DNA of 10,234 nucleotides from PLA2 sp036273915 (GTDB lineage: Bacteria > Planctomycetota > PLA2), in contig DASUGR010000276.1 in the NCBI GenBank assembly GCA_036273915.1, forward strand, positions 1 to 10,234, read 5' to 3'. Positions 1 to 9,298 of this stretch are shown piece by piece. A program made the position numbers and the translations under genes. Under the pieces are notes generated by a model. It did not search any database and was not told the origin of the DNA. It was given only the letters and a program-made list of their open reading frames with translations. Positions within the stretch are counted from its first letter, which is position 1. Every line of letters begins with the position of its first letter.

Positions 1-2356
1 CCATCCGGGCGCGGATGCGGGAGCGGTCATCGGCGGCCGCGCGGAGCGCAGCGTCGAACTCGCCCTCGGCGCGCTCGAACGCGCGCTCGTCGAGCGAAGC
101 CCACGCCCGCCGCAGCAGCGCGCGGTGCAAACCCTGATCCGCCCGCCGCGACGCGGCGGCGAGACCCCGGCCGTCGGCCAGGGCCTTGGCGCGGCGGAAG
201 AGATCCACGGCCTGGCTCACCTGGCCCACGGCGAGGTGGATGTCCGCGGCGTCGAGCAGCGGGCCGGCCTCGTCGGGATGGAGGCGCGCCCGCTCGCGCG
301 CCTCGTCGAGGACCGCGGCGCCGTCGAACCGGGCCCCGAGGACATCCCGGCCCGCCGTGACCAGCACGCCGTTGCCGCAGGCGAGGTGGACGGGGCGCTT
401 CTCGTCCCGCCCCTCGCGCTCCGTGGCGCTCTTGCACTTCCCGGTCACGGGGTCGATCCGGTAGATCGCCCGGTCGGTCGGCACCCACAGCGCGTCCTCG
501 GCGAGGAAGCCGCGGCCCGCGCCCGTGTCGTCCTCGAAGGCGGAGAACGACGTCGTCCACGCGATGTCGCCCGGCTCGGCTCCCCGCTTCGGATCGCGGA
601 TGAGCCAGAACGCGGCGACGCCGTTCCGGCCGCTCACGTAGACGCGCTCCGCGTCGAGCGCCTGGAGGATCTGCAGCTCGATCGGCCGGTCCCCGGCGAA
701 CAGGTCCTGCGGGACGGCGAAGACGCGGTCGCCCTTCCGGCGGTCGAACGCGAGGAGGTTCGGGCTGTCCGTCGGCGCGACGACGACGAGATCCCCGGAG
801 ACCAGCGGCGGGCTGTTGGCGAACCGCGGCCAGCGGCGCGGGGCCTCGAACCAGTACCACGTGGACGGGATCGGCTCCGTGTCGTAGCCGGCGGCCCAGA
901 TGGGCGTGCCGAGAAGGGCGTCGACCGTGCAGAGGACGCCGAGGTTCGTCCCCATGTAGAGGACGCCGTCCTTCTCGGTCAACGGCATGGGCATGCACTC
1001 CTGCAGCTGCCGGCCGAACAGGTTCAGCTCCTGCTGCCCGTTGCTCACGCGCAGCGTGTAGACGACGTCGCCCGTGTGCCGGTCGATCGCGACCACGTGG
1101 GTGTGGAAGGTCCCCTCGCTGGCCACCGCGGCGGCATAGAGCCGGTCGCCCCGGACCACGGGAGCCCCCGTGATGCTGAGCGTCTTCAGCGGCTCCGCGC
1201 CGGCGTGCGTCTCGAGGAACTCGTCGTCGTGGCGCCACAGGACCGTGCCGGTCTCGAGGTCCAGCGCCACGAGGCGCCGCGCCGGGATGTAGTAGATGAT
1301 CGGCACGTCCTGGAGTAGCTGCTGCACGAACGGGACGGACACCTCGACCGACGCGTAGACGACCCCCTGCGCGATCACCGGCGTGAAGATCGAGGAGAGG
1401 TTCGTGCGCCCGTCGTTGTCGACGTCGCCGTCCTTGTACTGCCAGAGCGGCGCGCCGCTGTAGAGGTTGTACGCGCTGACGCGCTTGCCGTCGCTCGCGA
1501 CGAGGATGCCCCGCGAGATGACCGGCTCCACGGGGTCGTAGGAGTCCCACCTCGCGCGCCACTCGTGCTCGTCGTTCCGCAGCCCGCGCACGGGGTAGTA
1601 GCTGGGGTCGGGCTGCGGCGGGTTGTCCCAGACGCGCTGCTGCGTGGGGATGCCGACCGTGTACTGCAGCGGTGCGAACGACGGTCGCGAAGGGACGCGG
1701 TCGCGCGACGCGTCGCCCCCGAGCATCGGCCATGCGTCGTCGAGCGCGGCCTTCTCTTCGGATGGGCCCGCCGGCGGCGGCCCGCCCTCGGCGTGATCGC
1801 GCGCCGCCGCGAGCGCGAGGCGGGCCTCCACCGCGCCCTCCGCGGCGGCGTCGGGGTGGAGGCGCGCGATCCGCGCGAGCACGAGGCGCGCCTCGGTCGG
1901 CTGCCCGCGCCGGATCGCGTCGTCCGCGAGCGCGATCGCCGCGGCGAGCCCGGCAGCGGTGCCCTCGAAGGAACGCACGACGCGCAGCAGCCCCGGGCGA
2001 TCGCCGGTGGCGAGCGCCTGGCGGAGCGCCTCGTCCGCGTCCGGACCGTAGAGGCGCTCGTACTCCGTGCGCAGCTGCGCCGGCGCGGACCCGAGGATCT
2101 GCGTCGCCCACGCCCGGGCGCCGCGGTAGACCGCGCCGCTCTTCGCGAAAGCCGTCGGGTAGCGGTCGAACACCTCCTGCAGCGCGTGGGCCGCCGCGGT
2201 CCAATCGCGGTTCGCGAGGGCCGCGACGGCCTGCTTGAGCGCGGCGCCGGCACCGGGCGGCGTGGAGATCCAGTAGGGCTGGCCGACCTCGCCCTCCTGG
2301 GCGCCCGTCGAGGCCGCGAGGCACAGGACGAGAAGGAGGAGGCGTCGCGGCACCAC
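1..2356 (-). CDS. Secreted TPR-like / PQQ-like beta-propeller protein, partial (3' end outside window)
   Basis: This is an open frame of 785 codons with no stop, running off the left edge. An in-frame TAG at 2365-2363 lies just upstream, so the start must be one of two adjacent GTG codons (2356 or 2353). There is no strong Shine-Dalgarno. Residues 1-20 are a signal peptide: VPRR, then a Leu-rich core, with likely cleavage after STGA. Residues 38-190 are helical and TPR-like (for example 153-168). Residue 209 onward opens a WPMLGGD segment. PQQ-like blade motifs follow around 295-309, 362-379, 421-437 and 630-648 (pattern A-x-D-x-x-T-G-x-x-x-W and variants). From about 685 the chain is again helical and TPR-like, up to the window edge. 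The protein should act outside the cytoplasmic membrane, as a scaffold or binding protein. No PQQ-dependent dehydrogenase residues are evident, so an enzyme activity is not supported. It lies 73 nt after the upstream vWA gene on the same strand and is probably in the same operon. The domain order resembles planctomycete propeller proteins. Confidence 0.9.
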   Translation of the reverse strand, partial: MVPRRLLLLVLCLAASTGAQEGEVGQPYWISTPPGAGAALKQAVAALANRDWTAAAHALQEVFDRYPTAFAKSGAVYRGARAWATQILGSAPAQLRTEYERLYGPDADEALRQALATGDRPGLLRVVRSFEGTAAGLAAAIALADDAIRRGQPTEARLVLARIARLHPDAAAEGAVEARLALAAARDHAEGGPPPAGPSEEKAALDDAWPMLGGDASRDRVPSRPSFAPLQYTVGIPTQQRVWDNPPQPDPSYYPVRGLRNDEHEWRARWDSYDPVEPVISRGILVASDGKRVSAYNLYSGAPLWQYKDGDVDNDGRTNLSSIFTPVIAQGVVYASVEVSVPFVQQLLQDVPIIYYIPARRLVALDLETGTVLWRHDDEFLETHAGAEPLKTLSITGAPVVRGDRLYAAAVASEGTFHTHVVAIDRHTGDVVYTLRVSNGQQELNLFGRQLQECMPMPLTEKDGVLYMGTNLGVLCTVDALLGTPIWAAGYDTEPIPSTWYWFEAPRRWPRFANSPPLVSGDLVVVAPTDSPNLLAFDRRKGDRVFAVPQDLFAGDRPIELQILQALDAERVYVSGRNGVAAFWLIRDPKRGAEPGDIAWTTSFSAFEDDTGAGRGFLAEDALWVPTDRAIYRIDPVTGKCKSATEREGRDEKRPVHLACGNGVLVTAGRDVLGARFDGAAVLDEARERARLHPDEAGPLLDAADIHLAVGQVSQAVDLFRRAKALADGRGLAAASRRADQGLHRALLRRAWASLDERAFERAEGEFDAALRAAADDRSRIRARM

Positions 2357-2429
2357 CTCATTCTACGGACGGGGGTCGACCTCGCGTGAGAAGGCCGCGC
2401 CGGAAACAGGGGGGGCCCGGGGGCCACGA
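2357..2429. other. Short intergenic gap within the operon
   Basis: These 73 nt separate the second vWA gene from the TPR/propeller gene on the same strand. The gap holds a run of seven G and a GC-rich block (2417-2429) also found near 9697, but no stem-loop followed by a T-run on the minus strand. I see no promoter, so read-through from the operon is the simplest reading. Confidence 0.6.
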
Positions 2430-4919
2430 CTACAGCAGCAGGTTGAGGCGGCGCAGGATCCACTCCGCTGCGAGGAGCCCGACGACGAGGAGGAGCACCC
2501 AGCCCCTGTCCCAGAGATCCGTGCGCTTCGGCTCGCCCGACCGGAGGATCGCCGCCTCGGGCACGAGGCGGTCGACGAGGAGCCGCTTGAACTGGTCCGG
2601 CATCAGCACCTTGCCGTCGCTCGCGCGCGCGATGCCCTCGAGCGACCGGAGGTCGAGCAGGGGGTCCATCATCTCGAGGGTCGTGTCCTCGACGATGAAG
2701 GTCGCCTCGGCGACTTCCTCGTCGCGGTCCTCGGGCTCGGCGATGAGGCTGTAGGTGCCCGCCTTCCCCGGGGCGAACTTCGCCTGGAAGAGGCCCTCCG
2801 GCGGATCGCTGATCACGGCGTAGAGCGGGATCTCCGTCTCCTCGCCCGAGGGCGCGCGCACCTTGATCCGGCGCGTCATCGTCGTCTCGTCGCCCTCGTG
2901 CGGCTCGACCGGCTCGAAGTTCTCGTCGAGGAACTTCGCCTCGATCCCCACGGAGTCGCCGACCTGGTAGCGCCCGTCCGCGCGGTCGACCCAGATCTTG
3001 ATGCGCTTGTTGCCCGAGAGGAGCCGGTAGGTCGCGAGGTGGCGGATCGCGTTCGACCAGAAGGGCCAGAAGTAGCGGTTCTCGACGATCTTCCGCATGC
3101 GCCAGAGCTCGTTCGTGCCGAGCCACAGCACCTTGCCGAGCCCGTAGTCCTGGATCGCGATGAGCGCGTCGGTCGGCCGTTCGGACGAGGGCCGCCACTC
3201 GCCCACCTCGCGTCGGTAGGCGAGGACCGTCGCGCTCGACTTCGGCCGCTCGATCGGCGCGTACCAGTAGTACTCGGTCGCGTAGAGGTCGTCGCGCCAG
3301 AACTCCCGCACCTTCTCGGGATCGCGCAGCAGGCGCAGGATCGGGTGGACCTCGCCTGCGGGCGTCAGGAAGAACCGCTTCTGGATCCGCGGGTTGACGA
3401 TGTCGTAGCGCGCGTGCTCCGGCAGGCCGCTCGGGACCACCGGGAGGAGCGCGTTCAGCGGCGGATACGTGTAGGCCTCGGGGCAGTTCCCGTCGATCCC
3501 GGCCTGGAGGACGAGGCCGCCGCCGCGCTTCACCCAGCCCTCGAGCATCTCGAGCACCTTGTCGCGCGAGGCGGGGCCCTCCGGCGCCACGCGCGGGTGG
3601 TTGAAGTCGACGTCCATCAGGATGATGACGTCGTACTCGGCGAGCTCGCGCTTCTCCTGCGGGAAGACCGCGATCGGCGGGAGCCCCTCGGAGCTCTCCT
3701 GCGGGCGCTCGGGGTCCGCGTCGAGCTGGAGCGCCTGCGCCTCGATCATCCCCTCCGCGCGCTGGAGCAGCGGGAGCAGGAACCGGTAGGTGTAGTTCGG
3801 CTTCTGCGTGACGAGCAGCACGCGCATGCGGAGCTCGACGACGCGTAGCGTGTGGAGCTTGAAGTTGTCCTCGCGGACAGCCTCCAGGGGGTCCGGGGGC
3901 ACGCCGATCTTCAGCGTGTACCGTCCCGGCCCGAAGGCGTGCCGGAAGGAGGCGGTGGCGGTCTTCCCGTCCTCGGGAAGGTCCACGTAGACGGGCTCCG
4001 AGAGGATCGAGCCCTGCGACTCGCCGTTCGCGTCCACGATCTCCGCGGACACGCTCCGCGTGCCCGTGAGGCCCCGCGCCTGGACGGTCACGGTGAAGAA
4101 CACCTCGTCGTCCGCGAGCGCGACCTCGGGCGCGTCGACGCGGCTCGTCACGATGTTGACGGCCGCCGACGGGTCGCCGATCGCGACGGGGAAGATCGGG
4201 ATGCCCTGGCGCTTCGCCTCCGCGGCCTCGTCCGCGGGAGGCGACGAGCCGGCCGTCTGCCGGCCGTCGGTCAGGAGCAGGATCCCGGCCACCGGCTCGT
4301 TCTTGGCACGGAACGTCCGGACGAGATCGTGCAGCGCGCCGCCGATGCGGGTCACCTGGGACTCCGCCTTCAGCTCCGCGAGCTGCCGCATCATCCGGTC
4401 GAGCGAAGACTCCGGGCTCTCCCCGTCGCGCGGCTCGAAGAGCAGGGAGCAGCTGTTCCCGAAGGTGTAGACGTGGAGATGGAACCGGTCGAGCAGCTCG
4501 AGGAGGTAGGCGCGGTCGGAGCCGAGGAGGTCCCGCGCGATCACGATGCGGTCGCGCTGGCCGAGATCGGCCGTCTCGGGATAGCCGGCGGCCTCGCGGA
4601 TGCGCGCCGCGAGCTCCCGGCTCGACGCGTAGGTGTCGCGGATGCCCATCGACAGGGACGTGTCGACCGCGAGGATCAGGTGGCGCTTGTAGTACTCGTG
4701 CTCGACCGTCTCCGCGAAGGGGCCGAACAGCGCGGTGAGGACCGCGAGGATCGCGGCCACACGCAGGAGCCCGAGCGCGATCCGCGGGCGGCGCCCGAGG
4801 TGCCCCGCCTCGCGCCGGTAGAAGAAGCGGACCGCGAGGAAGACCGCCGGCACGATGACCAGCACGACGAGCCAGAGCGGCGGCGCCGCGTGCCACTTGA
4901 GGCTTCCGAGGAGCGTCAC
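2430..4919 (-). CDS. Large membrane-anchored vWA-domain protein with amidotransferase-like domain
   Basis: The product is 829 aa. The GTG start at 4919 is chosen because it overlaps the upstream TGA (GTGA), is preceded by GGAGG 8 nt upstream, and begins a membrane-type N-terminus. Two transmembrane helices lie near 14-31 and 48-66, followed directly by a vWA domain (about 80-250) with an intact MIDAS motif D86-T-S88-L-S90 and a LLTDGR strand around 214-220. Beta-rich, Ig-like sequence follows (about 260-360). A class-I-amidotransferase-like fold lies around 365-475 (strand EYDVIILMDVD at 428-438, then GGG at 466-468) and has no nucleophilic cysteine motif. Residues 599-635 (LGTNELWRMR, then a W/F-rich stretch) are typical of long vWA proteins of this kind. 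Another beta region precedes a C-terminal transmembrane helix near 806-820. Predicted topology puts the bulk of the chain between the N-terminal pair and the C-terminal helix. Family knowledge suggests a partner of the MoxR ATPase; the substrate is unknown. Confidence 0.9.
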   Translation of the reverse strand: MTLLGSLKWHAAPPLWLVVLVIVPAVFLAVRFFYRREAGHLGRRPRIALGLLRVAAILAVLTALFGPFAETVEHEYYKRHLILAVDTSLSMGIRDTYASSRELAARIREAAGYPETADLGQRDRIVIARDLLGSDRAYLLELLDRFHLHVYTFGNSCSLLFEPRDGESPESSLDRMMRQLAELKAESQVTRIGGALHDLVRTFRAKNEPVAGILLLTDGRQTAGSSPPADEAAEAKRQGIPIFPVAIGDPSAAVNIVTSRVDAPEVALADDEVFFTVTVQARGLTGTRSVSAEIVDANGESQGSILSEPVYVDLPEDGKTATASFRHAFGPGRYTLKIGVPPDPLEAVREDNFKLHTLRVVELRMRVLLVTQKPNYTYRFLLPLLQRAEGMIEAQALQLDADPERPQESSEGLPPIAVFPQEKRELAEYDVIILMDVDFNHPRVAPEGPASRDKVLEMLEGWVKRGGGLVLQAGIDGNCPEAYTYPPLNALLPVVPSGLPEHARYDIVNPRIQKRFFLTPAGEVHPILRLLRDPEKVREFWRDDLYATEYYWYAPIERPKSSATVLAYRREVGEWRPSSERPTDALIAIQDYGLGKVLWLGTNELWRMRKIVENRYFWPFWSNAIRHLATYRLLSGNKRIKIWVDRADGRYQVGDSVGIEAKFLDENFEPVEPHEGDETTMTRRIKVRAPSGEETEIPLYAVISDPPEGLFQAKFAPGKAGTYSLIAEPEDRDEEVAEATFIVEDTTLEMMDPLLDLRSLEGIARASDGKVLMPDQFKRLLVDRLVPEAAILRSGEPKRTDLWDRGWVLLLVVGLLAAEWILRRLNLLL

Positions 4920-7144
4920 GCGAGCGACCTCCGGCGCGTGCCGAAGCGCCAGGCGCAGAGGAGCTCGACGAGGAGGATCGCGACCACGCCGCCGAGGAAC
5001 GCCCGGCTCGCCTCGACCGCGCTCCCCTGGCTCCCGCGCGGCAGGATCGGCTCCTTCTCGTCCGTGAAGTGGAGCGGGGCGCCCTGGTAGGCCTGCTTGA
5101 GCTCCATCGCCGCCACGCGCCGAAGGTCGCCCTCGGCGGGATCCGGGTTCGCCGCGATGTCGATCGCGCTCTCGGTGGGCAGCGCGGTCGTCCCCCCCGT
5201 GACGCCACGCGCCACGATGCGGTAGAAGCCCGGGGTGGACGTGTCGGCGAGGCGGAACTCGGTCGCACCGTCGGCCACCGGCTCGCGGGACGCGCCGCCC
5301 GCCGCGGCCGGCGGCGTCACCTCGACCTCGCGCGTGCCCGGCGGGAGGCGCACGTCGGCGGGCTCGCCCGCGGTCACGTTGCGCCGCGCCGGCGACTCCC
5401 AGACGAGGTACTGCGAGGCGTTGAAGAAGAGGATGGCGGGCAGCAGGCTCCCGTTCAGCCGGAAGAACATCTCGGCGGGAGTGGTCGTGATGACGACAAC
5501 GCGCCCGCGCCCGTAGCTCTTCTCGAGGACCGCGGGGTCGCCGTTCGTGTAGCGCGCGACGACCGCGCGGTCCTCGTAGCCGGAAACCTGCGCGTAGCCG
5601 GTCACCTCGGGCGAGAAGAAGAGGGGCTGGCGCGTCTCCTTGAAGAGCGGATGGGCCTGCGTGCGGTCGTCCTCGCGCTCGATGAGCACGGGGTGCTCCT
5701 CGTCGCGGCGGACCTCGCCGATCCTCGCCGGCAGGAGCGGGTCGTCCCCCTCGAAGAGCGGGCGGAGCGGATCGCCCCGCCGCGCGAGGTAGGCGAGGAA
5801 CCCCCCGCCCGCCTTCACGAACGCCTTGAGCTTCAAGGCGTCCTCGGGCGGCAGCGCCGCGATCTCCGGGTCCGCCCAGAGGATGACGTCCACGTTGTCG
5901 AGATCGCGGCCCTGGAGATCGGCCGGGAAGATCGGCTGCAGGAACTCGATCACCTCGGTGAGCTCCACGTCCCGCACGATGTCGAGCGAGCCGCTGTACG
6001 TCGCCACCGGGAGGATGCGGACGGGCGGTCGCACGCGCAGCGCCAGCACCCTCTCGCTGTCCACCGCGAGCCGGTCGCGGTCGGCGATGTCGGCCCGCGC
6101 GGTGAAGACGGCGCGGAAGCGCACGGTCCCGTCGCCCCGCGCGGGGATCCGGGGCGTGAAGCTGCGCTGGAGCGGCTCCGGCTGGCCGAGCCCGGGCGCC
6201 GGGACGACGACCTCCTCCGCCATCACCTTCTCCCACGGGGCCTCGCCCTGCGCGACCTGCAAGGTGAGCGTCCCCTGCGTGGCGGACGGGCCGTAGTTGA
6301 AGAGCGTCGCGGTGATGCCGAGCAGCTTGCCGGCGAAGGCCTGCTGGCCCGCGTCGACCGACAGGTTGGCGACCACGACGTTGGCCGTCTCGTCCTGGCC
6401 GACGTCGACGAGCACGACCGGCACGGGCCCGTCCGCCTCCGTCCGCTCGCGCAGGGTGTCGAAGAGGCCCTCCTTCCTCCCGTCGGTGTCGCCGAGCCAG
6501 TCGCGCCGCTGCAGGTCGGTCACGAAGACGACGATCGGCCGTCCCCGGAGCCCCTTCCGTTGAACCGCCGCGAGCGTGAACGCCGCGCGCAGGTCGTTCG
6601 GCCCGTAGCCGGTCCTCATGCCCGCGAGCACGACGCGCGCGTCGCCGGGCTCGGCGTTCTCGAGGACCGCGCGCGGCCCGCCCGCGGCGGCCTCGTCGCG
6701 GCTCGCGACGAGCGTGACCTTGCTGCCGGCCGGCAGCTCGGAGAGGAACTGCGCGGCCCGCTCCTTCCCGCGGTCCAGCGCCGTCCGGCCCGTGTGGACC
6801 GCGCCCATCGACGCCGACGTGTCCATCACGAGGACGACCGCGCGCGCGCCGCCGGCGAACGGGATCGAGGGCGCCGAGCAACCGGGCCGCGCGAGGCCGA
6901 GCGCGAGGAGCAGGATCGCCGCGCAGCGCAGCAGGAGGAGGACGAGGTTCTCGATCTCCATTCTCCGCTTCTGCTTCCGGAGCGCCGCGAGGAGGAAGTC
7001 CATCGCGGCCCAGCGGATGACCCGGTGGCGGCGCCGGAAGAAGAAGTGGATGAGGACCGGCACCGCGACGAGGCCGAGGCCGGTCCAGAAGAGCGCGGGG
7101 TTCGCGAACGCGAGGAGGGGGGGCGCGGGGGGGAGGAGGCTCAA
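4916..7144 (-). CDS. BatA-type vWA membrane protein (aerotolerance-regulator N-terminal domain)
   Basis: The product is 742 aa. The TTG start at 7144 overlaps the DUF58 stop (TTGA) and has GGGAGG five bases upstream; no ATG or GTG is available near the domain boundary. Residues 11-85 match the BatA/aerotolerance N-terminal domain: FANPALFW, a first membrane helix at about 17-34, the basic FRRRHR loop, the conserved AAMDFL and RKQKRR segments, and a second helix at about 66-85 ending in LARP. A vWA domain spans about 102-250 with intact MIDAS D108-T-S110-A-S112. Beta-sandwich sequence follows (about 255-370). An amidotransferase-like domain spans about 375-580 (VDVILWADPE, then KAGGGFLAYL) and has no catalytic cysteine at the expected turn. 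A second beta domain (about 590-665) leads to a C-terminal membrane helix at about 714-731. The chain is much longer than classical BatA (about 330 aa) because of these added domains. It is likely a membrane-displayed adaptor or receptor working with the MoxR ATPase. Confidence 0.9.
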   Translation of the reverse strand: MSLLPPAPPLLAFANPALFWTGLGLVAVPVLIHFFFRRRHRVIRWAAMDFLLAALRKQKRRMEIENLVLLLLRCAAILLLALGLARPGCSAPSIPFAGGARAVVLVMDTSASMGAVHTGRTALDRGKERAAQFLSELPAGSKVTLVASRDEAAAGGPRAVLENAEPGDARVVLAGMRTGYGPNDLRAAFTLAAVQRKGLRGRPIVVFVTDLQRRDWLGDTDGRKEGLFDTLRERTEADGPVPVVLVDVGQDETANVVVANLSVDAGQQAFAGKLLGITATLFNYGPSATQGTLTLQVAQGEAPWEKVMAEEVVVPAPGLGQPEPLQRSFTPRIPARGDGTVRFRAVFTARADIADRDRLAVDSERVLALRVRPPVRILPVATYSGSLDIVRDVELTEVIEFLQPIFPADLQGRDLDNVDVILWADPEIAALPPEDALKLKAFVKAGGGFLAYLARRGDPLRPLFEGDDPLLPARIGEVRRDEEHPVLIEREDDRTQAHPLFKETRQPLFFSPEVTGYAQVSGYEDRAVVARYTNGDPAVLEKSYGRGRVVVITTTPAEMFFRLNGSLLPAILFFNASQYLVWESPARRNVTAGEPADVRLPPGTREVEVTPPAAAGGASREPVADGATEFRLADTSTPGFYRIVARGVTGGTTALPTESAIDIAANPDPAEGDLRRVAAMELKQAYQGAPLHFTDEKEPILPRGSQGSAVEASRAFLGGVVAILLVELLCAWRFGTRRRSLA
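4928..4932 (-). promoter_or_regulatory. Ribosome binding site deciding the GTG start of the second vWA gene
   Basis: GGAGG (followed by T) on the minus strand sits eight bases before GTG 4919, inside the end of the BatA-type gene. It supports the GTGA overlap as the true start. Confidence 0.7.
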
Positions 7145-7149
7145 CGGCG

Positions 7150-7155
7150 CCTCCC
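7150..7155 (-). promoter_or_regulatory. Ribosome binding site deciding the TTG start of the BatA-type gene
   Basis: GGGAGG on the minus strand sits five bases before TTG 7144, within the last codons of the DUF58 gene. Together with the TTGA stop-start overlap it supports this unusual start codon. Confidence 0.75.
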
Positions 7156-8005
7156 GCGCGACGCGAGGTAGCCGGAGAGCGCGACGTCGAGCGGCGTCAC
7201 GGTGTCCAGCTCCACGAAGTCCGACGCGGTGCCGAGGCAGCCGTGACGGATCGCGCGCGTGAAGTCCTCGAGCTCCTTCAGGTACTGCGTGCGGAGCGCG
7301 GCGGGGTCGGCCATGACGACCGGCGCCTCCTCGAGCCCCTCGAAACGCGTCGTGCGCTCGAAGGGGAACGTGCGCTCCTCGTGGTCGAGGACCTGGAGGA
7401 CGATGACCTCGTGCCGGTTGTGGCGGAGGAGCTGCACGGCGGAGAGCACCGACTCGGCGTTGTCGAGCAGGTCGGAGATGAGGATCACGACGCTCCGGCG
7501 GCCGAGCTGCTCCGCGGCGCGCTGCACCGCGTGGTAGAGCGAGGTCTTGCCGCCGGTCCGCGCGATCTCGAGCTGGTGGATCAGCACGCGCAGGTGCCCC
7601 GCGCTCGACGCGGGCGGCAGGACGGAGCGAAGCTCCTTGTCGAAGAGGCAGAGGCCGACCGCGTCCTGTTGCTGCGTGATCAGGTAGGCGAGCGCGGCCG
7701 CGACGTGCCGGCCGTAGTCGATCTTGGTCATCCCGCCGGGCGCGCCGTACTCCATCGACTCGGAGCAGTCGAGCAGGATCCATGCCCGGAGGTTCGTCTC
7801 CTCCTCGTACTGCTTGATGTAGTAGCGGTCGCTCTTGCCGAAGACCTTCCAGTCGACGAAGCGGATGTCGTCGCCGGGCACGTACTCCCGGTGCTCCGCG
7901 AACTCCACGGAGAACCCGTGGAACGGGGAGCGGTGCATCCCGGAGACGAACCCCTCGACGATCAGCCGCGCCTTGAGCTCGAGGCCGGCGATCGCGTTGA
8001 GGACG

Positions 8006-9043
<1,038 letters not shown>

Positions 9044-9056
9044 GATCGAAGCGGCC

Positions 9057-9062
9057 AGTATA
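9057..9062 (-). promoter_or_regulatory. Candidate -10 element for the MoxR operon
   Basis: The minus strand reads TATACT, five of six matches to TATAAT, in an otherwise GC-rich stretch, ending 13 nt before the MoxR ATG. At 16-18 nt spacing no good -35 hexamer is present (best is TAATGA or GTAATG). If used, transcription would begin only a few bases before the ATG, fitting the absence of a Shine-Dalgarno there. One hexamer alone is weak evidence. Confidence 0.3.
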
Positions 9063-9131
9063 CGGCCGCCCCTCACCCTCATTACGCAGGGCGGGCGAAC
9101 CGGGCACGAGGAATCCGGGGGGGCTCCGGGG

Positions 9132-9143
9132 CCCGCCGGCGGG
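9132..9143. repeat. 12-bp perfect palindrome
   Basis: CCCGCCGGCGGG is its own reverse complement. It is the first of several dyads in the gap upstream of the four-helix-bundle frame. GC-only palindromes can arise by chance at this base composition. Confidence 0.4.
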
Positions 9144-9151
9144 TCTTCCTT

Positions 9152-9169
9152 GACGCCTCCCAAGGCGTC
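9152..9169. repeat. Perfect 7-bp stem-loop
   Basis: GACGCCT (9152-9158), a four-base loop CCCA, then AGGCGTC (9163-9169). Neither strand has a T-run after it, so it does not look like an intrinsic terminator. Confidence 0.5.
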
Positions 9170-9195
9170 GTTTCCGAAGGCGTTCGGGTCCGCGT

Positions 9196-9222
9196 GGCGC
9201 GGCCTTCCTGCGGCCTGGCGCC
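9196..9222. repeat. Bulged 9-bp stem-loop
   Basis: GGCGCGGCC (9196-9204) can pair with GGCC (9212-9215) and GCGCC (9218-9222), leaving a seven-base loop and a two-base bulge. It is read from complementarity only. Confidence 0.35.
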
Positions 9223-9298
9223 CGTTCGCGCTTCCTTGACCTTACGCGACGGCGAACCCGCCTCGCGGCTGGCACTTCCGGCGCCGCCGCCGGGGTGA

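Larger units (their letters stand above)
9145..9240 (+). repeat. 10-bp direct repeat pair CTTCCTTGAC
   Basis: Identical copies at 9145-9154 and 9231-9240 are 86 bp apart, between the MoxR gene and the four-helix-bundle frame. They are less GC-rich than their surroundings. The TTGAC end resembles a -35 box, but no matching -10 was found 16-18 bp downstream. Confidence 0.35.
9044..9298. other. Divergent intergenic region rich in stem-loops and short repeats
   Basis: The region lies between the MoxR start (minus strand) and the four-helix-bundle frame (plus strand). Frames crossing it on either strand are not protein-like. It contains the candidate -10 element, a 12-bp palindrome, two hairpins and short direct repeats, listed separately. 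It could hold the operon promoter, a structured RNA or a repeat element. Confidence 0.6.

Noticed and set aside
27..2324. Minus-strand 765-codon frame over the propeller gene
   Set aside because: It is Arg/Pro/Gly-rich and domain-free. The overlapping frame starting at 2356 gives a signal peptide, TPR-like helices and PQQ-like blades, so that one is real.
7117..7133. Two runs of seven G (C on the coding strand) just after the TTG start of the BatA-type gene, as a possible phase-variation switch
   Set aside because: Runs of seven G or C also occur near 2409, 9117, 10181 and 10191. At about 70% GC roughly a dozen are expected in 10 kb, so there is no excess. They are worth only a read-level check for indels.
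5069..7171. Long plus-strand open frame of about 700 codons opposite the BatA-type gene
   Set aside because: It is low-complexity, rich in Arg/Glu/Ala/Leu with no recognisable domain, and lies antisense to a gene with clear vWA and BatA motifs. Such shadows are common at this GC content.
9044..9163. N-terminal extension of the MoxR protein to an upstream start at 9163
   Set aside because: The extra 40 residues are Gly/Pro/Arg-rich and unlike MoxR N-termini; the ATG at 9043 gives the standard family start.
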